Shown one piece after another: positions 1 to 9,480 of a stretch of 50,833 bases of DNA. The translations under genes were made by a program, and so were the position numbers. Below the pieces are notes generated by a model, which saw nothing but the letters and a program-made list of their open reading frames with translations, had not been told where the DNA came from and did not search any database. Source of the DNA: Conexivisphaerales archaeon (GTDB taxonomy: Archaea > Thermoproteota > Nitrososphaeria > Conexivisphaerales > UBA164); NCBI GenBank assembly GCA_030756715.1, contig JAVBJD010000005.1, positions 1 through 50,833 on the forward strand, in the 5' to 3' direction. The first letter of the stretch is position 1; each line of letters opens with the position of its first letter.

Positions 1-269
1 TATACTATAAAGAGTTACACTAAATTGCATACAAAGTTTGGTTGTTTATTTAACGTAAATGTACTGCGGGTTTAAAAAAGTTTATCGACCGTTAAAAATT
101 TTATTATAAACTTGATGTGCTAAGGGCTAACAATCCTGTTATCTTTAAAAAAATTGCTTTTAAAAGGGGTTTTTAAGTTCGGGTGAAACTTAGGGAATTT
201 ATTACCTGCGTGATCAAGAATTATAGGTTTTTTAATAACCGATAAACCTGAACCTTAAAGTCCGGTAGT

Positions 270-938
270 TCACATCAATTTTGATTGGTTTTTTTCGTTT
301 TCTATCTGTTCTTCAAATTTACTTTCAAGCAACTGCTTTACCTTTTGCGCTTTTGCATAACCAATAACTTCGGCAAGAGCTGTTTGCGAAGCGTTAAATG
401 CTTTTATTGGCGTTCCAAAATGTTTTAAAAGCTTTTCAGCTAGTTTTTCACCAACGCCTGGAAGGGATGCCATAAGGTTAAGCTGCTGTTCCCTTATGCT
501 CTGTCCTTTCTCCTTGACTATGTTATGAGGCCTTTGTTCTTTATTAAGGTTATAGACTAGTCGCTCTATGAAAATTGCGCTTTCGTTTAGCGACGGGACA
601 AAAATCAACTTAATCGGAAAATTGATTGTAAGTGAAGCAAGCGCTCCATAATAAACTTTCACATTGTTCACTAGGCTAGGTATAATTGTTATGTCGCCCT
701 CTACTAAAAGCACTGGTTGCCTGTAAACACTCGTTAAATCGCTAACCTGTCTGAATAACCTTCCATCAAAGAGAGACGATATAAAATCATTAATGGTCTT
801 TCTTTCTATAGCTATTTCATCTGAAAGAATGTAATCTCCAACAGCTAACTGTTCAAATCTAACGTTTAAACCAAGCTCTTTTAAAAGAGCAGGAAGATTA
901 GATGCGGCTTCTCGGTTGTCAGCTATTATTTCATACAT
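270..938 (-). CDS. xpf: XPF/ERCC4-family nuclease, short crenarchaeal form with C-terminal HhH
   Basis: ERKTINDF matches the ERKxxxD nuclease motif; HhH-like LPGVGEKLAEKLLKHFG; no helicase domain. Confidence 0.88.
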   Translation of the reverse strand: MYEIIADNREAASNLPALLKELGLNVRFEQLAVGDYILSDEIAIERKTINDFISSLFDGRLFRQVSDLTSVYRQPVLLVEGDITIIPSLVNNVKVYYGALASLTINFPIKLIFVPSLNESAIFIERLVYNLNKEQRPHNIVKEKGQSIREQQLNLMASLPGVGEKLAEKLLKHFGTPIKAFNASQTALAEVIGYAKAQKVKQLLESKFEEQIENEKNQSKLM

Positions 939-981
939 AGTTGTCGATAATGGTTTCTTAAAATAAAAGTTTGTACATATT

Positions 982-1368
982 TTAAGAATTCTGTTTTGAA
1001 ATGTAACTGATTATAGCCATCTTTAAAACCTTTACTGGAAGGGCTACGCACTTTATCCTGTTTGGTCCAAGCTCTTTAATTCCCAACTCATTCATAAGAT
1101 CTTTTTCGCTTATTTTTAACGCATTGTCCAAGCTTTCTCCATCAACCATTTCGGTCATTAAAGATGCTGAAGCCATTGAAAGCGCACAACCGTTCCCTTC
1201 AAATCCTATCTTTTTTATTCTGTTTGCTTCAATTTTAATGTAAATTTTTACATTATCCCCGCAGGTTGGATTGCTATCTCCGTATTCTGTATCATAAGAG
1301 TCTGGTTTGCCCTTGTTCCTCGGGTTCTTATAATGATCCATTACGTTTTCATAAAAGAAATAGCTCAT
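982..1368 (-). CDS. sufU: SufU/IscU-like Fe-S scaffold protein
   Basis: NPTCGDNV, GNGCALSMASAS and RIKCVALP carry the three conserved Cys; adjacent to sufS. Confidence 0.9.
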   Translation of the reverse strand: MSYFFYENVMDHYKNPRNKGKPDSYDTEYGDSNPTCGDNVKIYIKIEANRIKKIGFEGNGCALSMASASLMTEMVDGESLDNALKISEKDLMNELGIKELGPNRIKCVALPVKVLKMAIISYISKQNS

Positions 1369-2579
1369 ACAATATTCACTAATTCTTCTAATGCGGTCCT
1401 TAACTTATCTATTTCTGAAAAAGTGTTGTAAAAATAAAGGCTAGCTCTTGTTGTTCCATTCGAAAAACCAAGCTCTTCTTGCAACGGCTGTGCACAGTGC
1501 CATCCTGACCTAACCGCTATGCCTTTCATATCTAGATATGCTGCAACGTCGTGAGGATGAACCCCTTTTATTTCAAATGCCAATAAAGCGGCCCTGTTAT
1601 TTTTTGGACCTGCGTATCTAAGTCCTTTAATGTTTCCAACGTTTTCTAACAGGTATTCTGAAAGCTTTTTTTCGTAAGTTTCTATCTGATCTATCCCTAT
1701 TTTCTTAATATATCTTACAGCTTCAGCAAGGCCTATAGATCCAACATAATTAGGAGTCCCAGGTTCGAACTTCCAAGGAACGTCATTCCACGATTGCCCA
1801 TCCTTATGAACTTCCTTGACCATTTCTCCACCAGTAAAAGGAGGTTCAAGTTCTTCAAGAAGATCCTTTTTCCCATAAAGAACTCCGATGCCTGTAGGTC
1901 CTAGCATTTTATGTCCCGAAAAAACATAAAAGTCGACTGCAAGGTTAGATACGTCTACTTTCATATGGGGCGTTGCCTGAGCTCCGTCTATAAGAACAAA
2001 GGCCCCTCTTTCTTTAGCTTTTCTGGCAAGCCTTTTAACATCAACTATGGTTCCTGCAACATTAGATACATGAGTAAAAGCTACAACCTTTGCGTTTTCT
2101 ATCTTTTTTTCAAAATCTTCTTCATCTATCAAAGCTTCGGATGTAACTTTAACGAGCTCAAGGTTCAACCCTGCAATCTTTGCGATCTTCTTCCACGGCA
2201 AAAAGTTACTGTGGTGTTCAAGAAGAGTTGTAACTATTCTGTCTCCTCTTTTTAATTTCTGAAGCAACATATAAGCCGCTAAATTGATGGATTCCGTTGT
2301 ATTTCTAGTAAATACTATTTCACTTTCAGAAGCGTTTATAAAACCCGAAATCTCTTTTCTTGATCGCTCATATTCTTCTGTAATATCTTCAGCTATCTTG
2401 TATATTCCTCTATGAACGTTTGCGTTCAAATTTTTATAAACCCAATCCATCTTTTCAAGAACTACAAAAGGTTTTTGCGATGTAGCTGCACTGTCAAGGT
2501 AAATAAAACCTGGACGCGATAAAATAGGGAAATCTTCCCTTATATCTTTAATATTTTTTTCAATATAACCCATTTTCAA
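1365..2579 (-). CDS. sufS: SufS-type cysteine desulfurase
   Basis: PLP lysine motif FSGHKMLGPTGIGVLYG; RSGWHCAQP active-site Cys; overlaps neighbouring suf genes. Confidence 0.95.
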   Translation of the reverse strand: MKMGYIEKNIKDIREDFPILSRPGFIYLDSAATSQKPFVVLEKMDWVYKNLNANVHRGIYKIAEDITEEYERSRKEISGFINASESEIVFTRNTTESINLAAYMLLQKLKRGDRIVTTLLEHHSNFLPWKKIAKIAGLNLELVKVTSEALIDEEDFEKKIENAKVVAFTHVSNVAGTIVDVKRLARKAKERGAFVLIDGAQATPHMKVDVSNLAVDFYVFSGHKMLGPTGIGVLYGKKDLLEELEPPFTGGEMVKEVHKDGQSWNDVPWKFEPGTPNYVGSIGLAEAVRYIKKIGIDQIETYEKKLSEYLLENVGNIKGLRYAGPKNNRAALLAFEIKGVHPHDVAAYLDMKGIAVRSGWHCAQPLQEELGFSNGTTRASLYFYNTFSEIDKLRTALEELVNIV

Positions 2580-3552
2580 ACCCCAAAGCTTCCCTTATAT
2601 CTCTCAACAGATTTTTTGCTAAAAGAGTTACAGAATCATCTCTAGAAAGACCTCTAGACATGAGGTAAAACATCTGATCTTCATCGACGGGAAATACTGC
2701 CGCCGAGTGCTTCGCAAATATGTCGTTTATCTCAAGTTCCATACCAGGTATGTTCTGTACACTCGCGTCTTTGCTTAATAGCAAAGCTTTCTGCTCTATG
2801 TACGAGTTTCCTTCTACTCCGTTAGATGTATTTATAACTAAACCCTTGTGAATGGTTTTTGAATATTTTCTCACAACGCTCTTTTGGTAAGATGTAGCGG
2901 AAGATTTTGGTGAAATAAGTTTGGTTATTACTGTGGAATCCGTTGAAGAAGCTTCTTCTAAATCGTACCCAATTTTTGCGTTAAAAGAACTCATGTTGCC
3001 CCTGTTAAACGAATAAATTCTTTCCCTTACATACATTTTTCCCGAAGCTAGCGAATAGATGTTTACAGAAGAGTAATCTTCTAAATAATAATATACATTA
3101 TAAAGGAAATTCCCACTTCCTTCCACCTTTTTTAGGTGATTAAATTTTACGCCTTTGTTTACGTGGAAAATAACGACTTCTGATGCTAAATCTGCTGAGG
3201 AAAGTGAAAATGAGTCGTATAGCGTTAAATCTTTTTCTATATCTATTATTTTACTTAAGAATCCACGACCAGACTCGTATTTTCTTTCAAATTTTGAATC
3301 TTTATTTAAAACAAACTTTTTTGCGCCCTGTGAAAAGAATAAGTTCAGGAAAGCGTTTTTATCAAACATGTCTTCCTCGAGTCTTATTTCGTCGTTTACA
3401 TAATCAGCTGAATAAGTCTCTGAAACTTTAGATTCATTAAGCGAAAAAGGATCCACAGTTATTGGGATATAGTTTCTTAAAAAAAGCTGATGTGTCTCAT
3501 AAGGGAATTTTTCAAAAGCCTCTTTTAGCTTCTCCTTTATTGTTACGCTCAT
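2560..3552 (-). CDS. sufD: SufD-like Fe-S assembly protein
   Basis: SufBD C-terminal pattern (KHSAAVFPVDEDQMFYLMSRGLSRDDSVTLL); overlaps the sufB stop. Confidence 0.88.
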   Translation of the reverse strand: MSVTIKEKLKEAFEKFPYETHQLFLRNYIPITVDPFSLNESKVSETYSADYVNDEIRLEEDMFDKNAFLNLFFSQGAKKFVLNKDSKFERKYESGRGFLSKIIDIEKDLTLYDSFSLSSADLASEVVIFHVNKGVKFNHLKKVEGSGNFLYNVYYYLEDYSSVNIYSLASGKMYVRERIYSFNRGNMSSFNAKIGYDLEEASSTDSTVITKLISPKSSATSYQKSVVRKYSKTIHKGLVINTSNGVEGNSYIEQKALLLSKDASVQNIPGMELEINDIFAKHSAAVFPVDEDQMFYLMSRGLSRDDSVTLLAKNLLRDIREALGFENGLY

Positions 3553-4937
3553 CCAACAGCCCCTGTTAACTCTAGCTCAATTAATTTATATAGCTCTATT
3601 GCAAAATCAGGCGGTATCTCTTTTGTGAAATCTCCGAGGTATCCAGAAACTATCAGAGATTGGGCCTGTTGTTCCTTTATTCCTCTGCTTTGCAAGTAAA
3701 ACAGTTGCTGTTTTCCTATTTTTCCTGCGGTTGCTTCATGAACAATCGATGAATCTTCTTCATATACGTATTCATAGGGATAAGTAGTAGAAGTTGACTT
3801 ATCATCGATCATAAGAGAGTCGCACTTTACCGCAGATTTTGCCTTTTCGGCGCCTTTTCCAACCCAGATCATACCTCTGTAAATTGTTTTGCCTCCTTTC
3901 ATTGAAACCCCTTTTGATGATATCAAGGAGCTCGTTTCCTTGTTAAGATGGTAAACTTTACCGCCGGAATCTATTATTTGGTTGTTTGTTGCCAAGCTTA
4001 AAGAGTTTATGAATCCTTGGGATCCCTTTCCAAAAAGATATATTGAAGGATATTTCATCGTAACTTTGCTTCCTATGTTACCATCTATCCATTCCATTTT
4101 GCCATCATCATAAACATGAGCTCTTTGGGTTACGAGGTTGTAAACATTCTTAGACCAGTTCTGAATAGTAGTGTACCGGACGTGCGCGCCCTTCTTTACT
4201 ACGATTTCCACAACGCCTCCGTGAAGCGTGTTCTGAGAATAAACTGGTGCTGTGCATCCTTCTATATAATGAACGTCGGAATCCTCATCAGCTATTATCA
4301 ACGTTCTTTCAAAGTTACCAACGTCAGGAGCGTTTAACCTAAAATAAGCGTATATAGGCTTTTCAAGCTTAACTCCTTTAGGTACATATACAAAGCTACC
4401 TCCGCTCCAAGCCGCATATGTAAGCGCGGCAAATTTATTATCACCTATCGGTATCACTTTCCCAAAATACTCTTTAACAAGATCTGGGTATTCTTTAACT
4501 GCAGTATCCATGTCCGTGAATATTACTCCCTGTTTTTCCAGTTCGTTTTGAATGTTATGATAAACTACTTCCGATTCAAATTGCGCTCCAACCCCAGCAA
4601 GAAACTTTTTTTCGGCTTCTGGTACCCCTAGCCTTTCAAATGTTTCTCTTATTGAAGGAGGAAGATCCTCCCAACTTCTGGCTTTAGATGAGGTGGGCTT
4701 TGCATAATATATAACATTGCTTAGATCTAATCCAGAAAGGTCGGGTCCCCATCGAGGCATGGGAAGCTTGTAAAATTCTTTGAGGGCTTTTAACCGCATT
4801 TCTTCAACCCAGGTTGGCTCATTTTTTATAGAAGAAATTTCCTTTATGAGTTCTTCGTTCAAGCCCTTTTCCGCTATATACTTATAATCAATTTGAACAG
4901 AAAAGTTGTACTTACTGTAATCTATCTCAAGATCCAT
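3549..4937 (-). CDS. sufB: SufB Fe-S assembly protein
   Basis: SufB motifs SAVKCDSLMI, HEATAGKIGKQQLFYLQSRGI, VPKGVKLEKPI. Confidence 0.95.
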   Translation of the reverse strand: MDLEIDYSKYNFSVQIDYKYIAEKGLNEELIKEISSIKNEPTWVEEMRLKALKEFYKLPMPRWGPDLSGLDLSNVIYYAKPTSSKARSWEDLPPSIRETFERLGVPEAEKKFLAGVGAQFESEVVYHNIQNELEKQGVIFTDMDTAVKEYPDLVKEYFGKVIPIGDNKFAALTYAAWSGGSFVYVPKGVKLEKPIYAYFRLNAPDVGNFERTLIIADEDSDVHYIEGCTAPVYSQNTLHGGVVEIVVKKGAHVRYTTIQNWSKNVYNLVTQRAHVYDDGKMEWIDGNIGSKVTMKYPSIYLFGKGSQGFINSLSLATNNQIIDSGGKVYHLNKETSSLISSKGVSMKGGKTIYRGMIWVGKGAEKAKSAVKCDSLMIDDKSTSTTYPYEYVYEEDSSIVHEATAGKIGKQQLFYLQSRGIKEQQAQSLIVSGYLGDFTKEIPPDFAIELYKLIELELTGAVG

Positions 4938-5024
4938 AAATTGTGTTTATGCCTATCTTATAAAAGCTTTTATTAAAAATTATAACAGTGTTATAATTAA
5001 AAAATAAAAAGAAAGATTGTTTAT

Positions 5025-6077
5025 TTACGGCAAAATCATCGACATTATGGCTTTTTCTGTATGAAGCCTGTTCTCCGCTTCATCGAAGTAGAGTGAGTTT
5101 TCATATGAGTCAAGTACGGCGTCTTCTACTTCTTGTCCTCTGTCTGCAGGACCACAATGCATGTAATATGGATTACCAGATTTCTCAAGTAGATCTACTG
5201 TAACTTTCCAATCTTTGAACTTTGCTTGGTACTGCTTTGCGGCTTCTGGATCTGTCTTTGGACCGTACGGCTCCATGAAACCTTTAGGAGACCATGCCTT
5301 TGGATATACGAATGTAGCACCTTCAAAAGCGGTCTTCATGTCATATTCTACTCTAAAGCCCCCTCCATATCTGTCAGCGTTCTCCTTTGCTTGTTGCAGA
5401 ACTCTATCATCTAGCTCGAACCCTTTAGGATGCGCTAGCACTACGTCCATTCCCATCTGGGTTGCTGCCAAGACAACGCTCTGTGGAACAGCTAAAGGTT
5501 TTAAACCACCGGAATAAGCATATGACATAACAAACTTCTTTCCTTTAAGTTTTGGTTTTACGGTTCTAGCCGCTTGCATATCTGCGAGGGCTTGAAGCGG
5601 ATGGTACATGTCGTCTTCCATGTTTATAACTGGTATTGTTGCGTACTGCGCAAACAGATTTATTATTTTATTGGCTCTTCCGATTATCCACTTTGCTGCA
5701 TCTGCGTACATTCTTATTGCAATAGCCTGTCCAAATCTACTCAAAACTCTTGCAACATCAGAAATGTCTTCTGTTTTATATGGAACCCTATCTTCTGGCA
5801 ATGTTGGCGTGTATACATCTGAAGCCCTGATAAAGTGAGCGTGTCCTCCCAGCTGGAAAATTCCAGCTTCCATACTGTTCCTTGTTCTTAAACTTTCGTT
5901 GTAAAACATCAGGAATACTGTTCTTCCAGGGAGATAAGGTGTTGGAACTCCAGACCTAAACTTGTTCCTTAGGTCATCTGCCGCGTCGAGAATCATATTT
6001 ATTTCTTCTTGAGTGTAGTCTTGGGTGTTCAGGAAGTCTCTGCCTTTCCAAATCCCTACATAACTCGGTAAGCTCAT
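5025..6077 (-). CDS. Carbamoyltransferase, closest by eye to knotted N-acetyl/N-succinylornithine carbamoyltransferases
   Basis: SLRTR carbamoyl-phosphate motif; PVINMEDDMYHPLQALADM; KPLAVPQS loop; YMHCGPADRG; DEAENRLHTEKAIMSMIL C-terminus. Confidence 0.85.
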   Translation of the reverse strand: MSLPSYVGIWKGRDFLNTQDYTQEEINMILDAADDLRNKFRSGVPTPYLPGRTVFLMFYNESLRTRNSMEAGIFQLGGHAHFIRASDVYTPTLPEDRVPYKTEDISDVARVLSRFGQAIAIRMYADAAKWIIGRANKIINLFAQYATIPVINMEDDMYHPLQALADMQAARTVKPKLKGKKFVMSYAYSGGLKPLAVPQSVVLAATQMGMDVVLAHPKGFELDDRVLQQAKENADRYGGGFRVEYDMKTAFEGATFVYPKAWSPKGFMEPYGPKTDPEAAKQYQAKFKDWKVTVDLLEKSGNPYYMHCGPADRGQEVEDAVLDSYENSLYFDEAENRLHTEKAIMSMILP

Positions 6078-6214
6078 TTTCGCTCGTTTTATCCTTGTCC
6101 AGTTAGTTTAAAAGCATATCGGTTGAAAGGATATAATTTTTTTAGCTCTTATAAATAGTTTATAATACTGTTTTTTGACCTTTAATTACTTAGAAACAAA
6201 AATTGTTATTAATC

Positions 6215-7495
6215 TCAGAACTCCCGTTCGTGAACTTTATAGAACCATTCTAGTATAATAGCAGAAAACATGAAAAATAAACCGGCAACAAAGAATGTAA
6301 AGCTATACCCTCCATAATAAGATATATAACCAGAAAACAAAGAACCTAAGAAAAGACTAAGATTAACAAAAGAGCTATAGACCCCAAGAGTTGCCCCTTG
6401 ATTTATGGTTGGTAAGTTATAGTAAAGAAGCGAGCTCAAACCAACATAAATTGGTGTATAAGCTAATCCTAATATTGTAAAGATTAGAAAAGTGATATAA
6501 AAGCTGCCCATTCCGTATACATATGAAGCAACTACTGAAGCACTTATTGCCCCTATGACCCTTATCAGCAACATGTCAACTATAAATGCGACATCTGCTT
6601 TCTGAGCTCTTTGTCTTATTTTCGGCAACATGCCGATCGAGTTTACTATAAGAATGTAAGTGCTTACGGTTAATACCATCCAGTAAGGTATTTTATTATA
6701 AACCAGATAAGGAGAATAAGAAGTAAAGAAAAGGTTTGTTGCTAAAAAGAACATGGAGCTTGCTGCTATTATTACGGGAAGCTGAAGTGCAACCGAACTT
6801 TTCATGCTTTTGAGTATCTTAAAATCGCTAAGCCTAGGAGCTCTGAGCGTCATTGCCGGCCACTTTAATATTCTGTGAAGAAAAAGGTTAAAGTTCCTGA
6901 CTTCGCTTCTTCTTTCAAAAGCTATGGGAGGATCTTTTACATAAAGATAATTAAACAGAAACGCTAGCATTAAGTACATAATTATTATATAAAGCCCGTA
7001 AAATATAGGAAATTTTATAGAGACTATTATTGTGGGTATCATACCAGCTATGTAGCCTGTAAGCATGAACATAAAAGACCATGAGTTCCCTTGTCCCCAC
7101 ATGTTTTTTGGTAACGTTTCGGTCAAAAGTAATCCTATTACCGGTATTGCAAAAGAAAAACCAAACGAGAAAAGGGTTGTAGCTATTATGACTCCTGCTA
7201 TTGTTTTCACGAAATACATTATTAAAAAGGCGATCAGCGTTATGCCCAGACTTATCGTTATTAAGTTTCTTCGCATGCCAGTAACGTCAGACAGTCTGCC
7301 ACTTAATATAGAAGTAAAAATGGGAACTATGTTGTAAAGAGCCAATGCATAACCAACCTCAATTACGTTGCCTCCTAAGTAGAGTATATAAAGTGGTACA
7401 ATGTTTACGACGATTTCTTGCGCAGCATAATAAGGTATGAGGAAATTAAACCAAGCTGGTCGCTTTGGAGATGGTTGCATTATTTGGCACCCCAC
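6215..7495 (-). CDS. MFS transporter
   Basis: About 12 hydrophobic segments; MFS loop-like GRLSDVTGMRR. Confidence 0.8.
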   Translation of the reverse strand: MGCQIMQPSPKRPAWFNFLIPYYAAQEIVVNIVPLYILYLGGNVIEVGYALALYNIVPIFTSILSGRLSDVTGMRRNLITISLGITLIAFLIMYFVKTIAGVIIATTLFSFGFSFAIPVIGLLLTETLPKNMWGQGNSWSFMFMLTGYIAGMIPTIIVSIKFPIFYGLYIIIMYLMLAFLFNYLYVKDPPIAFERRSEVRNFNLFLHRILKWPAMTLRAPRLSDFKILKSMKSSVALQLPVIIAASSMFFLATNLFFTSYSPYLVYNKIPYWMVLTVSTYILIVNSIGMLPKIRQRAQKADVAFIVDMLLIRVIGAISASVVASYVYGMGSFYITFLIFTILGLAYTPIYVGLSSLLYYNLPTINQGATLGVYSSFVNLSLFLGSLFSGYISYYGGYSFTFFVAGLFFMFSAIILEWFYKVHEREF

Positions 7496-7516
7496 AAAAT
7501 TTCTTTATATTTCATT

Positions 7517-9187
7517 TTAAGATACCACCCTTAGTAAGTAGCGTATTATATCAACTTCTGTAATAACACCAGCTAATTCCCATTTTTCGTTTATAACGAA
7601 GATGTGGTCTTCATCTGACCTAAGCATCAGCTCTATCGCATCTTTTAGCTTTGATTTTTCGCTTATGATTAGGCCTTTTTTGATCTCAAGTTCGGCAAGA
7701 GGGAGCGATCTGTAACGTTCTGGAAGCGATGCTAGGTATTCTATAGAAATATAACCCAGAAAAGCTTTTTCTTCGTTAACAACTGGTAAAGTCTTTATTG
7801 TTTTTTGCCTTAAAAGGTTAAACGCGTCTGAAACCGTCTTGGTGTGTTCAATATAAACTGGTTCTTTATTCATTATCTCACGCACGCTTGTTTCCAACAC
7901 TTCGGGGGAAGTTTTTAACGCTTTTGTATAGAATCTTTCTAGCGCAAAAGTTCCTTTGTCTAATTTGTTAGATGGCTGGTACTCATAGATAGTAAACTTA
8001 TAGCTTATAAAATAACTTGTAATTGATGCTATAAGGAGAGGTATAGCTATACTTCCTCCAATAAGCTCCAGCATAAACGTAACCGGCACAAGCACAAGCT
8101 TGTTAACGCCAGCCGCCATTGTTGCCATCCCAAGCAGGACGAAAACCACCAAGTACTTTGGGTAAATTAAATAACCGGTTATGTATCCAAACAAAGCGCC
8201 TATTTCTATGCTTGGAAGCAGGAGGCCCCCACTTGCTCCAAAGTTTATAACAGACGAAACGCTTACTAGTCTTGCAATTAAAATTAATATTGCAGCTAAG
8301 ACGCTTAATTTCATGTAAATGGTGTTATTAAGTAGTAAAAAGCCGGGTCCGATCGATGGCTGAATAATATAACCCAAAAAGCCCACCAGTAAACCGCCTA
8401 TAAGTATAAGCATGGGAAAACTGGCCAGCTTCATTAAACGCTGAGCTAAATAAGTAAACCCTTTGTAGATGCTTATAAAAGCTATTGAAAAAATTCCAGA
8501 AAGTACTCCAAAACCTAAGGATATTGCTATCAAAGTCATAGAAACTCCTGGAATTTGTATGTTTTGTACAAATATTATTGATGGAGTTTTCAGAACAAAC
8601 GACGTAAGATATGCTGTAGCTGATGCCAAAGCCGAAGGTAAAAATGGGTCTTTTTCCAGATCTCCTTTATAAGGCAATTCTAGAGCTAATAAAAAGCCAC
8701 TTATAGGAGCCTTAAATAAAGCTGTAAAACCAGCAGCTAAACCAGTCAAAAGAATGGTGTTGCTTTCTATGTTTACCTTAAATATGTCTTTTATCTTTTT
8801 TGCTATGCCGCTTCCCAGCATCGCTGCGCCACCTTCTGGACCCACTGGAGCGCCAAACGCAAAAGACAAAAACGAAGATAGAGAGTAAATAAGTGACTCT
8901 TTAAATGAAAGCGATGCCGGAGAAGTATGGTAGTACTCGAGTATTATATCAAAAGAATCCTTTGGCCTCCTTTTTAAAAACATTCTCAAAGGGAGGCTGG
9001 ACAGAATTATACTTAGAAAGATAAATGAGAAAGAAAGCTTCGGGATTTTAACCAGAGCTTCTTCAAATATCTTCCAAATGCCATAGAATATATAAAAAGA
9101 AATTGAAACAGCAAGACCGATTAAGATTCCCATCATCAGCGGAGCTATCCAGACATTTATTTCTTCCCAGCGGAATTTTGATGTCAT
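7517..9187 (-). CDS. ClC-family chloride channel/antiporter with C-terminal CBS pair
   Basis: GPEGGAAMLGSGIA and GASGGLLLPSIEIGALFG filter-like motifs; two CBS repeats at C-terminus. Confidence 0.87.
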   Translation of the reverse strand: MTSKFRWEEINVWIAPLMMGILIGLAVSISFYIFYGIWKIFEEALVKIPKLSFSFIFLSIILSSLPLRMFLKRRPKDSFDIILEYYHTSPASLSFKESLIYSLSSFLSFAFGAPVGPEGGAAMLGSGIAKKIKDIFKVNIESNTILLTGLAAGFTALFKAPISGFLLALELPYKGDLEKDPFLPSALASATAYLTSFVLKTPSIIFVQNIQIPGVSMTLIAISLGFGVLSGIFSIAFISIYKGFTYLAQRLMKLASFPMLILIGGLLVGFLGYIIQPSIGPGFLLLNNTIYMKLSVLAAILILIARLVSVSSVINFGASGGLLLPSIEIGALFGYITGYLIYPKYLVVFVLLGMATMAAGVNKLVLVPVTFMLELIGGSIAIPLLIASITSYFISYKFTIYEYQPSNKLDKGTFALERFYTKALKTSPEVLETSVREIMNKEPVYIEHTKTVSDAFNLLRQKTIKTLPVVNEEKAFLGYISIEYLASLPERYRSLPLAELEIKKGLIISEKSKLKDAIELMLRSDEDHIFVINEKWELAGVITEVDIIRYLLRVVS

Positions 9188-9256
9188 TTTAACATATGCT
9201 AACCTATTTATCTTCCTTTTATTTAAATTTCAAAAAAATCATAAAAATATAGATTG

Positions 9257-9400
9257 CTACTTCCCCAGTATTCTGTATAGGGTTGTTCCACAAACTGGGC
9301 AAACTCCTTTTATAGCTTTCCTGCCGTTCTTCAGAGTTATTTCTTGTGGGTTTTTGATTTCCCTTTTTGCCCTGCATTTAACGCAATATGCTTCTACCAT
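9257..9400 (-). CDS. Small zinc-ribbon protein, DUF5679-like (47 aa; absent from supplied ORF track)
   Basis: Own translation of the minus strand: MVEAYCVKCRAKREIKNPQEITLKNGRKAIKGVCPVCGTTLYRILGK; two CxxC knuckles. Confidence 0.85.
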   Translation of the reverse strand: MVEAYCVKCRAKREIKNPQEITLKNGRKAIKGVCPVCGTTLYRILGK

Positions 9401-9480
9401 TTTTGATCCTTACACATAAATATCTAATCCTCTATTTAAAAACGTTAGCATAATAAAGTTAGATTTTTTGTAAATTTATT

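Noticed and set aside
115-269. Possible box C/D sRNA or other ncRNA (GATGTG, GTGATCA, CCTGAACC motifs)
   Set aside because: C and D boxes are not canonical or correctly spaced on either strand.
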